64,000 nucleotides of DNA from NCBI GenBank assembly GCA_013350335.1, contig CM023535.1, positions 36,922,991 to 36,986,990 of the forward strand. Direction: 5' to 3'. The notes under the pieces are model-generated. The model saw only the letters and a list, made by a program, of their open reading frames with translations, did no database searches and had not been told where the DNA came from. The translations under genes and the position numbers were made by a program. Below are positions 53,105 to 63,857 of this stretch, piece after piece (position 1 is the first letter of the stretch; each line of letters begins with the position of its first letter). The stretch is from Chimonanthus salicifolius (taxonomy: Eukaryota > Streptophyta > Magnoliopsida > Laurales > Calycanthaceae).

Positions 53105-55265
53105 ATTAATTAGAATTATATGTCCAGTTTTTCGAATTCATCCAGTATGTTTCGTTATTCAAGTTGGTCTAGTTCGTCCATCATGTCCAATTCTTCCAAT
53201 TCCACTAATTGGTCCAATTCGTCCAGTTTGTCCAATTTGTTGAGTTTGTCAAGTTTGTCCAGTTTGTCCATTATGTCCAATTCTTCGAATTCATCTAGTT
53301 GATCCAATTCGTCCAGTTTCTTCAGTTTCTCCAATTCATCCAGTTTGTCCAGTTCGTCCAATTTGTCCTGTTGGTACTGTAGGTCCAGTTTTTCGAGTTC
53401 GTCCAATTCGTTTAGTTTGTTATGTTCGTCCAGTTTGTCCAGTTTGTCCAGTTTGACCAATTCGTCTAGATTTTGCAATTTGTTTAGTTTATCCTGTTTG
53501 TCCATTTTTTCCAGGTCGCCCAGTATCTCTCCTTGGTCCAGTTGGTCCAGTCCTTCCTGTTGGTCCATTACATCGAATTCGTGCAATTCCTCTTGTTGGT
53601 CCAATTATTCTAGTTTATCTACTTTGTTTAGTTTGTCCAGTTCGTCCAATTTGCCTAGTTGGTCCAGTTTTTCGAGTTCATCCAGTTCGTTCAATTTGTC
53701 CAGTCTTACCAGTTTATCTAATTTGGCCAATCGTCTAGTTTGTGTTGTTGGTAAGTTTGTCTACTTTGTCGAGTTGGTCCAACTGAGCCAATTAGTGAAA
53801 TTTGTCGAGTTTGTCTTGTTTGTTCACGTCGTCTACTTTACCAAATTTGTCCACTTTGTCCACTATGTCCACTTTGTCCAGTTTGTGCAATTCGTAGAGT
53901 TTGTCCACTTTGTATTGTTCTTCCAGTTTAACTCGTTTTTTCAGTTTGTCCACTTTGTTCAGTTGATCTAGTTTGACTAATTATTCTGGTTTGTCCATTG
54001 TGTTCAGCTAGTCCAGTTTGTCCTTATCATCCTGTTACACAAGTTTTTCCGGTTTGTCCGCTTAATACAGGTCGTCCACTTTGATAAATTTTTCCACTTT
54101 TTTGTATTTGTTGAGTTTGTCCACTTTGTCTAGTTTGTCCACTTTGTCCACTTTGTCTAGTTTGTCACGTTTGTTTAGTTGACTAGTTTGTCCAATTTGT
54201 CAAGTTTGTCCAGTTTATCTAATTTGCACAGTTCGTCCTCTTTGTCCAGTTTGTCCAATTCGCCCTATTCGTCCAGTTAGTCCACTTTATCCACTTTTTC
54301 CAGTTTGACAACTTTCCACAGTTCGTCAACTTTGTCATGTTTCTCCACTTTAGCCAATTTGTCCACTTTGTCCAATTAGTCCACTTTATCCAGTTTGTCC
54401 ACTTTGTTCGCTTTGCTCACAATCCAGTTTCTCTAGATTGTAGAGTTCGTCCAATACATCCTATTTGTCCAGTTTTTCCAATTCGTCCTATTCGTCCAGT
54501 TAGTGCATTTTATCCACTTTTTCCAGTTTGCCCATTTTCAATAGTTCATCAACTTTGTCATGTTTCTCCACTTTTTCCAATTTGTCCAGTTTGTCAACTT
54601 TGTCCAATTTGTCCACTTTGGCTACTTTGTTCACTTTGGTTACTTTCTTTAGTTTATCTAGTTTGTCAAGTTTGTCTAGATGGTTCAGTGTGTCCATTTT
54701 CTATAATTCGTCCAGTTTGTCAATTTTGTCCAGTTCGTCCAGTTTTTCCAGTTTGTCCACTTTGCTCACTATGTCCAGTTTGTCCAATTTGTCAAGTTCG
54801 TCTAGTTTGCCAACTTTGTCCAGTTCGTCCAGTTTTTCTAGCTTGTCCACTTTGCCCACTTTGCTCACTATGTCCAGTTTGTCTAGTTTGCCAAGTTCGT
54901 CTAGATGATTCAGTTTGTCCAATTTGTTCAGTTCGTCCAGTTTGTCCAATTCGTCATATTCGTCCCGTTTGTCCAGTTAGTCCATTTTATCCACTTTTTC
55001 CAGTTCATCCAATTTCTGCAGTTCGTCAACTTTGTCATGTTTCTCTACTTTTTCCAATTCGTCCAATTTGTCCACTTTGTCCAGTTTGTCTAGTGTCTCA
55101 ACTTTGTCCTGTTTGTCCAATTTGTCCAGTTTGTCCACTTTGCTCACTTTGTCCAATTTATCTAGTTTGTCAAGTTTGTCTAAGTGGTTCAGTTTGTCCA
55201 TTTTCTACAATTCGTCCAGTTTGACTAGTTTTTTAAAGTTTGTCCACTTTGTTCAGTTGGTCCAG
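53105..55265 (-). repeat. Minisatellite array R8
   Basis: About 2.16 kb in TTTGTCC orientation. The first 550 bp (53105-53660) is a distinct variant with GTCCAATTCTTCCAATTC and TTCGAATTCATCC units. The rest has the landmarks of R1 and R9, inverted: ACAGGTCGTCC near 54061 and TTAGTGCATTTTATCCAC near 54504. A stop-free frame of 295 codons on the plus strand (54337-55224) is Cys/Pro-rich only because of the repeat. No gene is supported. Confidence 0.94.
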
Positions 55266-56549
55266 ATGGCTCAGCAGCTTGAGATGAATCAAACTTTGGA
55301 GATGAATATCAAAACTTTTGACCACCACGGTTATAATCAATGACAGAACCATCTGGGTTAACCTTTGAATCTGGATCCCAACGGGGACTTAACCCACCAA
55401 TATTTTCTCTAAGAATTTCATTTGAATTATAAGATGCAATTTCGTCTAAATGTTCATTTGGATCATGATTACTATCTCAATCATGATCATGTTTATCTTT
55501 CTTCTTGGGCAGAGAGTCAGCAAGAATCTATTTAATCCTTTCTTCAAAATTTAGGGATTCAACAGAAATATCCATGGGATCAAGAGACTGAGATGTTTTC
55601 TCTTTCTTCTATTTTGCCATTTCTTTTGCAATTTTCTTGGCAAGGAAATCTGCCATTAAAATACTGTCATCATCTGTCCTTTCTTCTACTTTGGACTTTT
55701 CATTCTTAACTGGCAGAGTGATTTGATTCAAAATCTTCTCATACTTTTCTTAATCAATTTTTTGCCACCATTTTTGAAATATATTTTGGTAAAGGGATGG
55801 CCGACTATAAAAGTCTTTCTTAACTTCAAATTTCCACTATAAAATATGAGGAATGTGGAATTTTGTGAAGAACTTTAAGACATTCATGGCTTCGCAAGGC
55901 ACCTTTTCTTCTATTTCACAAAACTTTTCAAAAAGATAATGAAAATTATCTAGAAAGATTTTCTGACTAACACCAAAATAACATCACCAACTATAGAACC
56001 AAGTGGGATATTTTGGTAGATAGGAGAAACATCAGGACTTTTTTCTTTGAATCTGATGAACCATGAATGGGCATATTTTCTATTTTGCCACATGAGAGCA
56101 TATTTCCAAGCATCCATATAATCCCAATAATTGAAATAATCAATGGAATTATAGAGTTGGATGGATTTCGTCCTATGAAGAGGACCATTCCAATCATCTT
56201 CAGTCAAAATCTTCAGAATGGTGAATTTTGAATAAGTACCAGCACCATTATGATTCTTGTTATGGAATATGAGAATACTTTTCGTCTGATGAAGGATATT
56301 GAGATACCACTCTCGATTCTTCTTTTAATAGTGTAATCCTTTTCCAAATAGGAATTGGACATTTTCTTCTAATGACCTTTCTTCCTGAAGTGAGTCAGAA
56401 GCAACGTAAATGGTAAATCCAGTATAGATGTATAATTCAGATTGGTGGATATCTTTAGCTGGAATATGAATTTGTTGGCTTTCTTCTGTATTGCCTGGGA
56501 CTGTCTCCTTTCCTTTCGTCATTTTAAATGGAGATGAACTACTCACCAT
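55266..56549 (-). pseudogene. Copy N downstream ORF, broken, C-terminus cut
   Basis: A diverged downstream ORF starting at ATG 56547-56549 (MVSSSSPFKM). Motifs: SELYIYTGFTIYVASD, VQFLFGKGLHY, WNGPLHRTKSIQLYNS, YAHSWFIRFKEKSPDVSPIYQ, then HDWD-type acidic tail with NPDGSV and GGQKF. Stops and shifts lie near 56324, 56210, 55990, 55840, 55750 and 55500. The end is lost at array R8. It resembles copy I, so I and N are related lineages. Confidence 0.78.
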
Positions 56550-57955
56550 TTCTTCTTCCCTGTAAGAATTCTATAGAAAGAAAGAGAGGGAGCGAGTTAG
56601 ATTTTCTTTCAACAAATTCTATTTTAAATTCAAATATTGAAAGAATAGCTTGCCACCTAGCAAAAATCTGTTTGGAAGCAAGGTTCTTAACATCTTTTTC
56701 TAAAATTTCTTTAGCAGATTTAGCATCCACTCTAATTAAGAATTCTTTATTTAGAAGGTCATGCTGAAATTTAGTAACACATGTCAAAATAGCTAGAACT
56801 TCTTTCTTAATTGTGGAGTATTTCTTTTGAGCATCATTCCACAGTCCAGAGTTGAATTTTACCAATTCTTCTTTACCATTTTCATTTAATTGTAATAAGA
56901 TTCCTCCATAGCCTAACTCTGAGGCATCAGTCTGAACAATCTTAAAAGCATCAGGGTTAAATAAACATCTACATGGAAGATTTTTAACTCTTTCTTTAAT
57001 TTCTTGTACAGCTCTAGTATGATCCTCAAACCATTCTAGGGGCTTTTTCTTCAATCTTTCTTGGAGTAATTTTCTATCTTTCGCTAGATCTTGATAGAAA
57101 AAAGCAACATAATTTAAACATCCAAGAAATCTTTGTAACATATTTTTATCTTTTATTTCATTAGGAAATTTATCAGCAAATTGGATTACTCGATTTGTAG
57201 CAGTGATCCTTTTATCCTATATTTCAAAGCCTAAAAATCTAATTTTTTGTTGAAATAGGCTCGTTTTCTTCTTAGATAAAACTAAACCATTTCGTTTAAT
57301 TATCTTCTTAAAAATATCTAAATGCTTCCAATGTTAACTTACTGATTCAGAAAATATCAAAATATCATCAATATAGACAATAGAAAATTGAATATATAAT
57401 GAAAATATTTCATTCATAATATTCTGAAATTCAGAGGGAGCATTTTTTAATCCAAAAGGCATGACGTTCCATTCATAATGACCCATTGGAACAGTAAATG
57501 CAGTTTTGTATCGATCCTTCTCTTCGACCTGTATTATCCAAAACCCAGACTAGAGATCAAATTTTGAGAATATTTTTGCATTGCACAGTCTGTTCAATAG
57601 ATCTTGAGTATTTGGCAAAGGGTATCTGATCGATTGCAAAACCTTGTTAAGAGGCTTATAATTTATGACTAATCTTGGGACACCTCTTTCAATCTCTGAA
57701 GCTTTTTCAACATAAAAGGCAGTACAGCTCCAAGGAGATTTACTTCTTCTAATTAATTTCTTTTTTAACAAATCTTCTATTTCTTTATTACATAGATCAA
57801 GATGGTAAGCATCCATCTGCGAAGGTCTAGCTTTTGTAGGGATGTTTCTTTCATCGAAAGCTTTAATATAAGGCAGACTAATTATATGTCTTTTTCTATC
57901 CAAAAAAGCAGAAGGTAAATCAGAACAACATTCTTCTTCAATTTCTTTCTAAAAT
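56539..57955 (-). pseudogene. Copy N RT and RNase H
   Basis: RNase H is open for 200 codons (56539-57141): LQRFLGCLNYVAFFYQDLAK, TDAS at 56920-56931, KKYSTIKKEVLAIL, RVDAKSAKEILEKDVKN. RT YIDD is at 57364-57375, and the fingers/palm (57550-57903) carry DRKRHIISLPY, GVPRLVINYK and RYPLPNTQDL. Stops lie near 57336, 57218 and 57552 and a shift near 57905. The 11-nt overlap with the downstream ORF is conserved. Confidence 0.88.
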
Positions 57956-58480
57956 TTTTCTAATTTTTCTTTAAATTCTTTTTGTTCTAATTCTTTTTTT
58001 ATTCTAACACATTTAATTTCATTTTTTAATTCTTTTATATATTCTTCTTGATTTGCAATAATTTGATTCATCATTAAAAATTTTGTTTGACTTGGTTCAT
58101 CAATGAACTCAAAATTCACTTCTAAACATTTAATTATTGTAGTAATTCCTTTAGTACTGACAGAAAATGGTTGAATTTGTAATATAAAAGGAGATCCTAA
58201 AATTACTTCATCCACAATATCTTTAGAGATTATAAATGGTGAAGAAATACAAACACCTTGGCAACAAATATGGATGTTTGGGATCTTTCTTTCAATAGCA
58301 ATACTAGTACCATTAGCAGCAGAAATATGTTGTTGGGATCCTTCTTTAAGATTAAATGGCACAACACCCAATTGTATTACATTTAAGTCAGCACCTGAAT
58401 CTATTAAGGCAGTCACAACTTTCTCAAAGGATTTTACTTTAATTTTAACTTGGACTCTCCACAGTTGTAATAAACAATGA
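57949..58480 (-). pseudogene. Copy N aspartic protease, DSGAD variant
   Basis: Open frame 57949-58416 with DSGAD at 58387-58401 (DSG is an accepted variant of the DTG triad), NVIQLGVVPF, AANGTSIAIERKIPNIHICCQG, GSPFILQIQPFSVS and the charged helix. Upstream, VQVKIKVKSFEKVVTAL-type sequence is in frame. This is the only copy with Ser in the triad and is the most diverged protease here. Confidence 0.87.
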
Positions 58481-58831
58481 GTTGGAACAGAAATATCACC
58501 AGTAGAGATTTTATTGATTTCTCCTTATATTCTATGAATAAATCCTTGTTCTTCTTGATAATTTGTTAGCATTTGTTCATCTTCATAATCTTTTATATTT
58601 TCACCATTTTCTATCCATGAAATTCTTTCCTCTAATTCATTATGTTTCTTGGTTAATTCTAACCTTAATTCACGAATTTCTCTTTTCTATTCATTTAATT
58701 CTTTTTCCAGATCAGATAAAGTTAAAGCGCAACTTTTCATCTGGATATTTCCAGCTCTATTCATTAATTCCATTATCGAATAACTAGGAGATTGGAAATT
58801 AAATTCTTTTTTCTTTTGAAGGAAGGGTCTT

Positions 58832-58863
<32 letters not shown>

Positions 58864-58963
58864 ACAAAAATTTACAATTTTCTTTTGTGATTTTGAGGTT
58901 CCTTGTGATATTGAGGTTCCTTCATCTGTTCCCTCCCCAAGTTTTGAAATTTGATTAAAAAAT
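58481..58963 (-). pseudogene. Copy N linker with poly-Glu run and (TTC)n microsatellite
   Basis: Minus-strand coding for a charged linker, SPSYSIMELMNRAGNIQ, and a run of about eleven Glu residues from a TTC-type repeat at about 58828-58862. QKKIVNF and FNQISKLGEG follow, then array R9. Stops lie near 58686 and 58531. The Glu run replaces the Ser/Glu region of other copies or extends it. Confidence 0.8.
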
Positions 58964-61591
58964 TGAACTGGACAAAGTTGACAAACTGGACGAACTGGAC
59001 AAAGTGGACAAATTGGACGAATTGGAAAAAAGTAGAGAAACATGACAAAGTTGACGAACTGCAGAAACTGGATGAACTGGAAAAAGTGGATAAAATGGAC
59101 TAACTGGACTAATAGGACGAAGTGGACAAACTAAATCATCTAGACGAACTGGACATAGTGAGCAAAGTGAACAAAGTGGGCAAAGTGGACAAGCTGGAAA
59201 AACTGGACGTACTAGACAAAGTTGACAAACTGAACGAATTATAGAAAATGGGCAAACTGGAAAAATTGGACAAACTGAACCATCAAGACGAACTTGACAA
59301 ACTAGACAAACTGGACATAGTGAGCAAGGTAACAAAGTGAGCAAAGTGGATAAACTGGAAAAACTGGACGAACTGGACAAAGTTCACAAATTGGACGAAT
59401 TATAGAAAATGGACACATTGAACCATCTAGACAAACTTGACAAACTAGATAAACTGAAGAAAGTGAGCAAAGTGAACAAAGTGGACAAAATGGACAAATT
59501 GGAAAAAGTTGACAAACTGGACAAATTGGAAAAAGTGGAGAAACATGACATAGTTGACGAACTGTTGAAAATGGGAAAACTGGAAAAAGTGGATAAAATG
59601 CACTAACTGGACAAACTGGACGAACTGGACAAATTGGACAAATTGGAAAAAGTGGAGAAACATGACAAAGTTACGAACTGTTAGAAATGGGCAAACTGGA
59701 AAAAGTGGATAAAATGCACTAACCGGACAAACTGGACGAATAGGACAAATTGGACAAATTGGACAAACAGGACGTATTGGACGAACTGTACCATCTAGGC
59801 AAACTTGACAAACTAGACAAACTGGACACAGTGAGCAAAGTGGACAAACTGGATAAAGTGGACGAACTGGACAAACTTGACAAACTAGATGAATTGGCAA
59901 AAGTGGAGAAACATGACAAAGTGCATGACCTGTATTAAGTGGACAAACTGGAAAAACTTGTCTAATAGGACGGAAAGGACAAATTGGATCAGCTGAACAC
60001 AGTTGACAAACTGGAATAACTAGTCAAACTGGACTAACTGAACAAAGTGGACAAACTGGAAAAACGAGTTAAATTGGATGAACAATACAAAGTGGACAAA
60101 CTGTACGAATTGTATAAAGTGGAGAAACTGGACATAGTGGACAAAGTGGACAAATTGGGTAAAGCAGATGAAGTGGACGAACAAGAGAAATTAGACAAAC
60201 TGAACAAAATGGCTCAGTTGCACCAACTCAACAAAGTAGACAAACTTACAACAACACAAACTAGAGGAATTGGACAAATTAGATAAACTGGTCAAACTAG
60301 ACAAACTGAACCATCTAGACAAACTTGACAAACTGGACAAAGTGAACAAAGTTAACAAAGTGGACTAACTTGACAAATAGGACGAATTGGACAAACTGGA
60401 CAAACAGGATGGAGTGGACAAATTACATAAACTGAACAAATTTGTCAAACTGGACCAACTGGACAAACTTGATAAACTAGACAAACTGGACGAACAGGAT
60501 GGCTAAATTTGATCAACTGGACAAAGTGGACAAACTTGACCATCTAGACGAACTAGACGATTTGGACAAATTAGAAAAACTGGTCAAACTGGACAAACTG
60601 GACAAACTATACCATCTAAACAAAGTTGAAAATGAGCAAAGTGAACATAGTAGACAAACTAGACAAAGTGAACGAAGTGAACAAAATGAACAAACTTGAC
60701 AAACTGGACGAACTTGAAAAGGTGGACAAACTGGACAAAGTGGATGACCTATATTAAGTGGACAAACTAGAAAAACTTGTCCAATAGGACAAACATGACA
60801 AACTGGACCAGCTGAACAAAGTGGACAAACTAGAATAATTAGTCAAACTGGACAAACTGGAAAAACTAGTCAAACTGGAAGAATTGTAGAAAATGGACAA
60901 ACTGAACCAACTAGACAAACTTCACAAACTAGATAAATTGGACAAAGTGACCAAAGTGAACAAAGTGGACAAAGTGGACAAATTGGATGAACTAGATAAA
61001 TTGGACAAATTGGACGAATTGGAAAAAGTAGAGAAACATGACAAAGTTGACGAACTGCAGAAACTGGATGAACTGGAAAAAGTGGATAAACTGGACTAAC
61101 TGGACAAACTGGACGAATAGGACGAATTGGACAAACTGGACGAACTGAACATAGAACTTGAAGTTGTCCAAATGGTTCACAGTATGTTAATATACTGTAA
61201 TGCCTGTGAAGTCAGAGGAAATACTCCAAGAAAAATAGAACTTGACAAACTAGACAAACTGGACATAGTGAGTAATGTGAACAAAGTGGGGAAAGTGGAC
61301 AAACATGAAAAACTGGACGAACTAGACAAAGTTGACAAACTGGACGAATTATAGAAAATGGACAAACTTGACAAATTGGACAAACTGAACCATCTAGACG
61401 AACTGGACAAAGTTGACAAACTGGACAAATTATAGAAAATGGACAAACTGAACCATCTAGACGAACTTGACAAACTAGACAAACTGGACATAGTAAGCAA
61501 AGTGAACAGAGTGGGCAAAGTGATCAAACTTGAAAAATAGGATGAACCGGACAAAGTTGACAAACTGGATGAATTATAGAAAATTGACATG
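58964..61591 (+). repeat. Minisatellite array R9, inserted in place of the capsid core of copy N
   Basis: About 2.63 kb in GGACAAA orientation, again with landmarks: GTGGATAAAATGCACTAAC near 59590 and 59705, ACCTGTATTAAGTGGAC near 59930, ACCTATATTAAGTGGAC near 60750, and the R4-like block near 60500-60575. It lies between the capsid N-terminus (61592 on) and the linker (58963) of one collinear minus-strand copy. The rest of the capsid and the zinc knuckle are therefore absent. Confidence 0.94.
61145..61237 (+). pseudogene. Capsid fragment embedded in array R9
   Basis: About 90 bp coding for VVQMVHSMLIYCNACEVRGNTPRK in forward sense, on both sides directly joined to repeat units. The sequence matches the C-H/L subfamily capsid (49362-49430), not copy N around it, so it was captured from another copy. 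Confidence 0.88.
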
Positions 61592-62100
61592 CGCTGATGA
61601 GCCAGTTAGTCTAGGGTAATAATTTTTTGTCACTGGTAGCTCAACTTGAGGGTTTCATTTTTTCAGTCGGTTTATCAACATGTTTTCAGAGGCTGAAACT
61701 CTTAAGATACTCAATCCTTTTCTTCCAACGTTGAGACTTTCCATTCTTGAGGTCAATTCTTTCTGCATTTCATCCGACATTTCAAATGGTCCTTCTTGCA
61801 AGATTATTCCTGAAGGTAATTGTCTTGGGACATAGACTGGATTTGCAGGCATTTCTTCTGCATATTCTTCTTTGTATTTCTTTAGAGATGTAGGACTAAG
61901 AACTGGACTTAACTTAATTGTTCTTTCAATTCTATTTGTTTGTTCTCCAATGGTTAATAGGCATAGATTGGTATAATTATTCTGCTCAATTACATTACCA
62001 AGACTATGGCCTAAATCTTTGGCATTTATATCTGTTTTTGTCTCAAAAACAGAACTATCTTTGATGGGATAGGCATAATTCTTGGTTTCTGCCTTAGTAG
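61592..62100 (-). pseudogene. Copy N capsid N-terminus
   Basis: Minus-strand coding: TIGEQTNRIERTIK, MPANPVYVPRQLPSGIILQEGPFEMSDEMQKELTSR, SLNVGRKG, LSILRVSASENMLINRLKK, with a Trp-to-stop at 61655-61657. It continues to KNYYPRL and then stops at array R9. It is closer to the A/B subfamily (PSGIILQE) than to copy E. Confidence 0.82.
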
Positions 62101-63606
62101 TAGAAATGTCAAGTTTTTAACAAGGAGGATGGGCTTTATGGACTTCTTTTCCATCAGACTCTTTCCAAGTTCTAGTTGTTTTCCCTATGACTCGTATTTG
62201 TTTTGGATTTTGAGTTTCTTCTTTTTTAATTTTTCCTTTTTTGAAATACTCCATAAACCAATCAAAGAAAGGTATATTTCTTTCTTCTTCATTCATTTGG
62301 TGATACCAAAGTTCTCTCATTTTATCTTTTTCTTCAGAGTTGAAGGTTTTGAAAAACCAATCCTTTAAGGGATGTTCTTTTAAATTTTTTCTTAGATAAG
62401 GTTTGTCAATTTTAAATTTTTGGACATGATTTACTTCGAATTTTGGAACTCTAATCATTCTTATGGCACCTTGAAGGAAATCACTTTCACTGGGGTTGTA
62501 AGTTTTTTCAGATGATGTTCTTTTGTACTGGGTGTTCAATACCACTTTCTTTATTTTTAAAAACGTTTTGATCCATTTCTTCCTTTTCACTACTCTTTTG
62601 ATCATCATCTATTTCTTCCAACTTAAAACTTCTTCTTCCCTCAATATAGCTAGCAAAACTTTTTCTAGCTTTATCCATTTTTCTTCGGGAATTAATTTCA
62701 ACATTTCCATTGGGTAGTTTGACTATACTTTGTAAATCATCTGTTATTTCATTTTCTCTGGGAGTTACATCTTCTATATGCCAATTTCCTGGCAAAATAA
62801 CATCTTCTCAACTGATTACTTTTGGAATAAAAACATTGTTGTTAAAATTTGTTTCCAAGAGTACAGTGGTCTTTTTTTTTTTTCAACTTCATCTCTATAT
62901 GCGATCATAGGAAAGACAGACATATTGATTTGTAAAAGATATGGTAGATGATTGCAAATGGTTTACTCTTAGGACTCATTTTTAATCCTTTACTTTGGAA
63001 TCCTAAAGTAGCACAGTCCAAGACATCATCATCATGTAAATCGACTGTAATGTTCGGGAGACAATTGAAATAGGCTGCTCCATTGCAAAGACTTGATTCT
63101 ATCATAGAATAAAGAGAATCGTCAAATTCATCATGTCTTTGGTCACGGACGTAAACACAAATAGAAGCATTTAATCCTAGACGGAACAACGGTTTGATTC
63201 CTACCTGTATCAATCCTATGTGCATGTAGTTGTATTTGGATTTTATCTATTCAATAATTCTTCTTTCAAGGAGTCTTATCGTTTGTTTTCCTCCTGAAAG
63301 AGAAACAATTTTTTCTACTGTTTTGATGTGATAATCATTCTGTTTTTCAAAAGTCCCATTAATGTATATTTCTGCTATAGGCATAGCTGGCATTTTCGAA
63401 TCGGAAATAGCTTGATAAAAAATTTCATACACCATTTCTTCTGAATTTTTTGTTTTTTCTGGGTTTTCTTTAGCTAGACTTGAATGAGGAAAGCTGGTCA
63501 TAGCCGACTGATAAGATGAAGAGGATGAAGTAGATCTATTAGAGGGATGCTGAAATGATTTAAACCAATTCTTAAAAAGTTTTGTTTTTCCTTTGTAGTT
63601 TTCCAT
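62101..63606 (-). pseudogene. Copy N movement protein and spacer
   Basis: MP starts at ATG 63606 (MENYKGKTKLFKNWF), Ser-run, then NDYHIKTVEK, SLSGGKQTIRL. A stop near 63247 (Gln codon) precedes the 30K core HIGLIQVG, LFRLGLNASICVYVRDQRHDEFDDSLYSM, FNCLPNITVDLHDDDV, CATLGFQSKGLK. A T-run slippage near 62875, a stop near 62807 and a base change near 62535 break the rest. The spacer KTYNPSESDFLQG, KPYLRKNLKEHPLKDW and FFDWFMEYFKKGK is open to 62117. Confidence 0.86.
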
Positions 63607-63857
63607 ATCTTGTAATATGAGTGAGAATAAAAGAGCACCTCAACGGTTTACAGCCCAATACGCCTGACTACGGTTTGAAGCGGGACTTTCAACGCGATCA
63701 CACTCTTTGTTACTCAAACAAGTTGATAGGAGGGACTTAAAGGGAAGATTAAAAACTCTTAAAGAGAATTGGATAGATCAACAAGGTTAAATAACTTCAG
63801 ATCCTTGGTAATAGATTTAATTCATCTCGTAAACAGTGGCAATGTTCTTTAACAGCG
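63607..63857 (-). promoter_or_regulatory. Copy N leader before MP, conserved element with altered donor
   Basis: On the minus strand the element reads GAAAGTCCCGCTTC, then GTAGTCAGGCGTATTGGG, TGTAAACCGTTGAGG and a pyrimidine-rich stretch to TACAAG next to the MP ATG. The donor GT is GA here, so the candidate intron would be inactive, while CCCGC and the hairpin region are kept. No other feature is seen in the 250 nt. Confidence 0.5.

Noticed and set aside
54337..55224. A 295-codon stop-free frame rich in Cys-Pro (and similar frames at 16269-17006 and 59445-59900), suggesting a cysteine-rich protein
   Set aside because: It is the reverse reading of 9-bp TTTGTCC units. Unit length divisible by three keeps several frames open at once, and there is no start context, domain or non-repeat conservation.
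58828..58862. (TTC)n tract as a biologically special element
   Set aside because: It encodes the acidic Glu run of the linker in copy N and is an ordinary microsatellite expansion of an already Glu-rich region.
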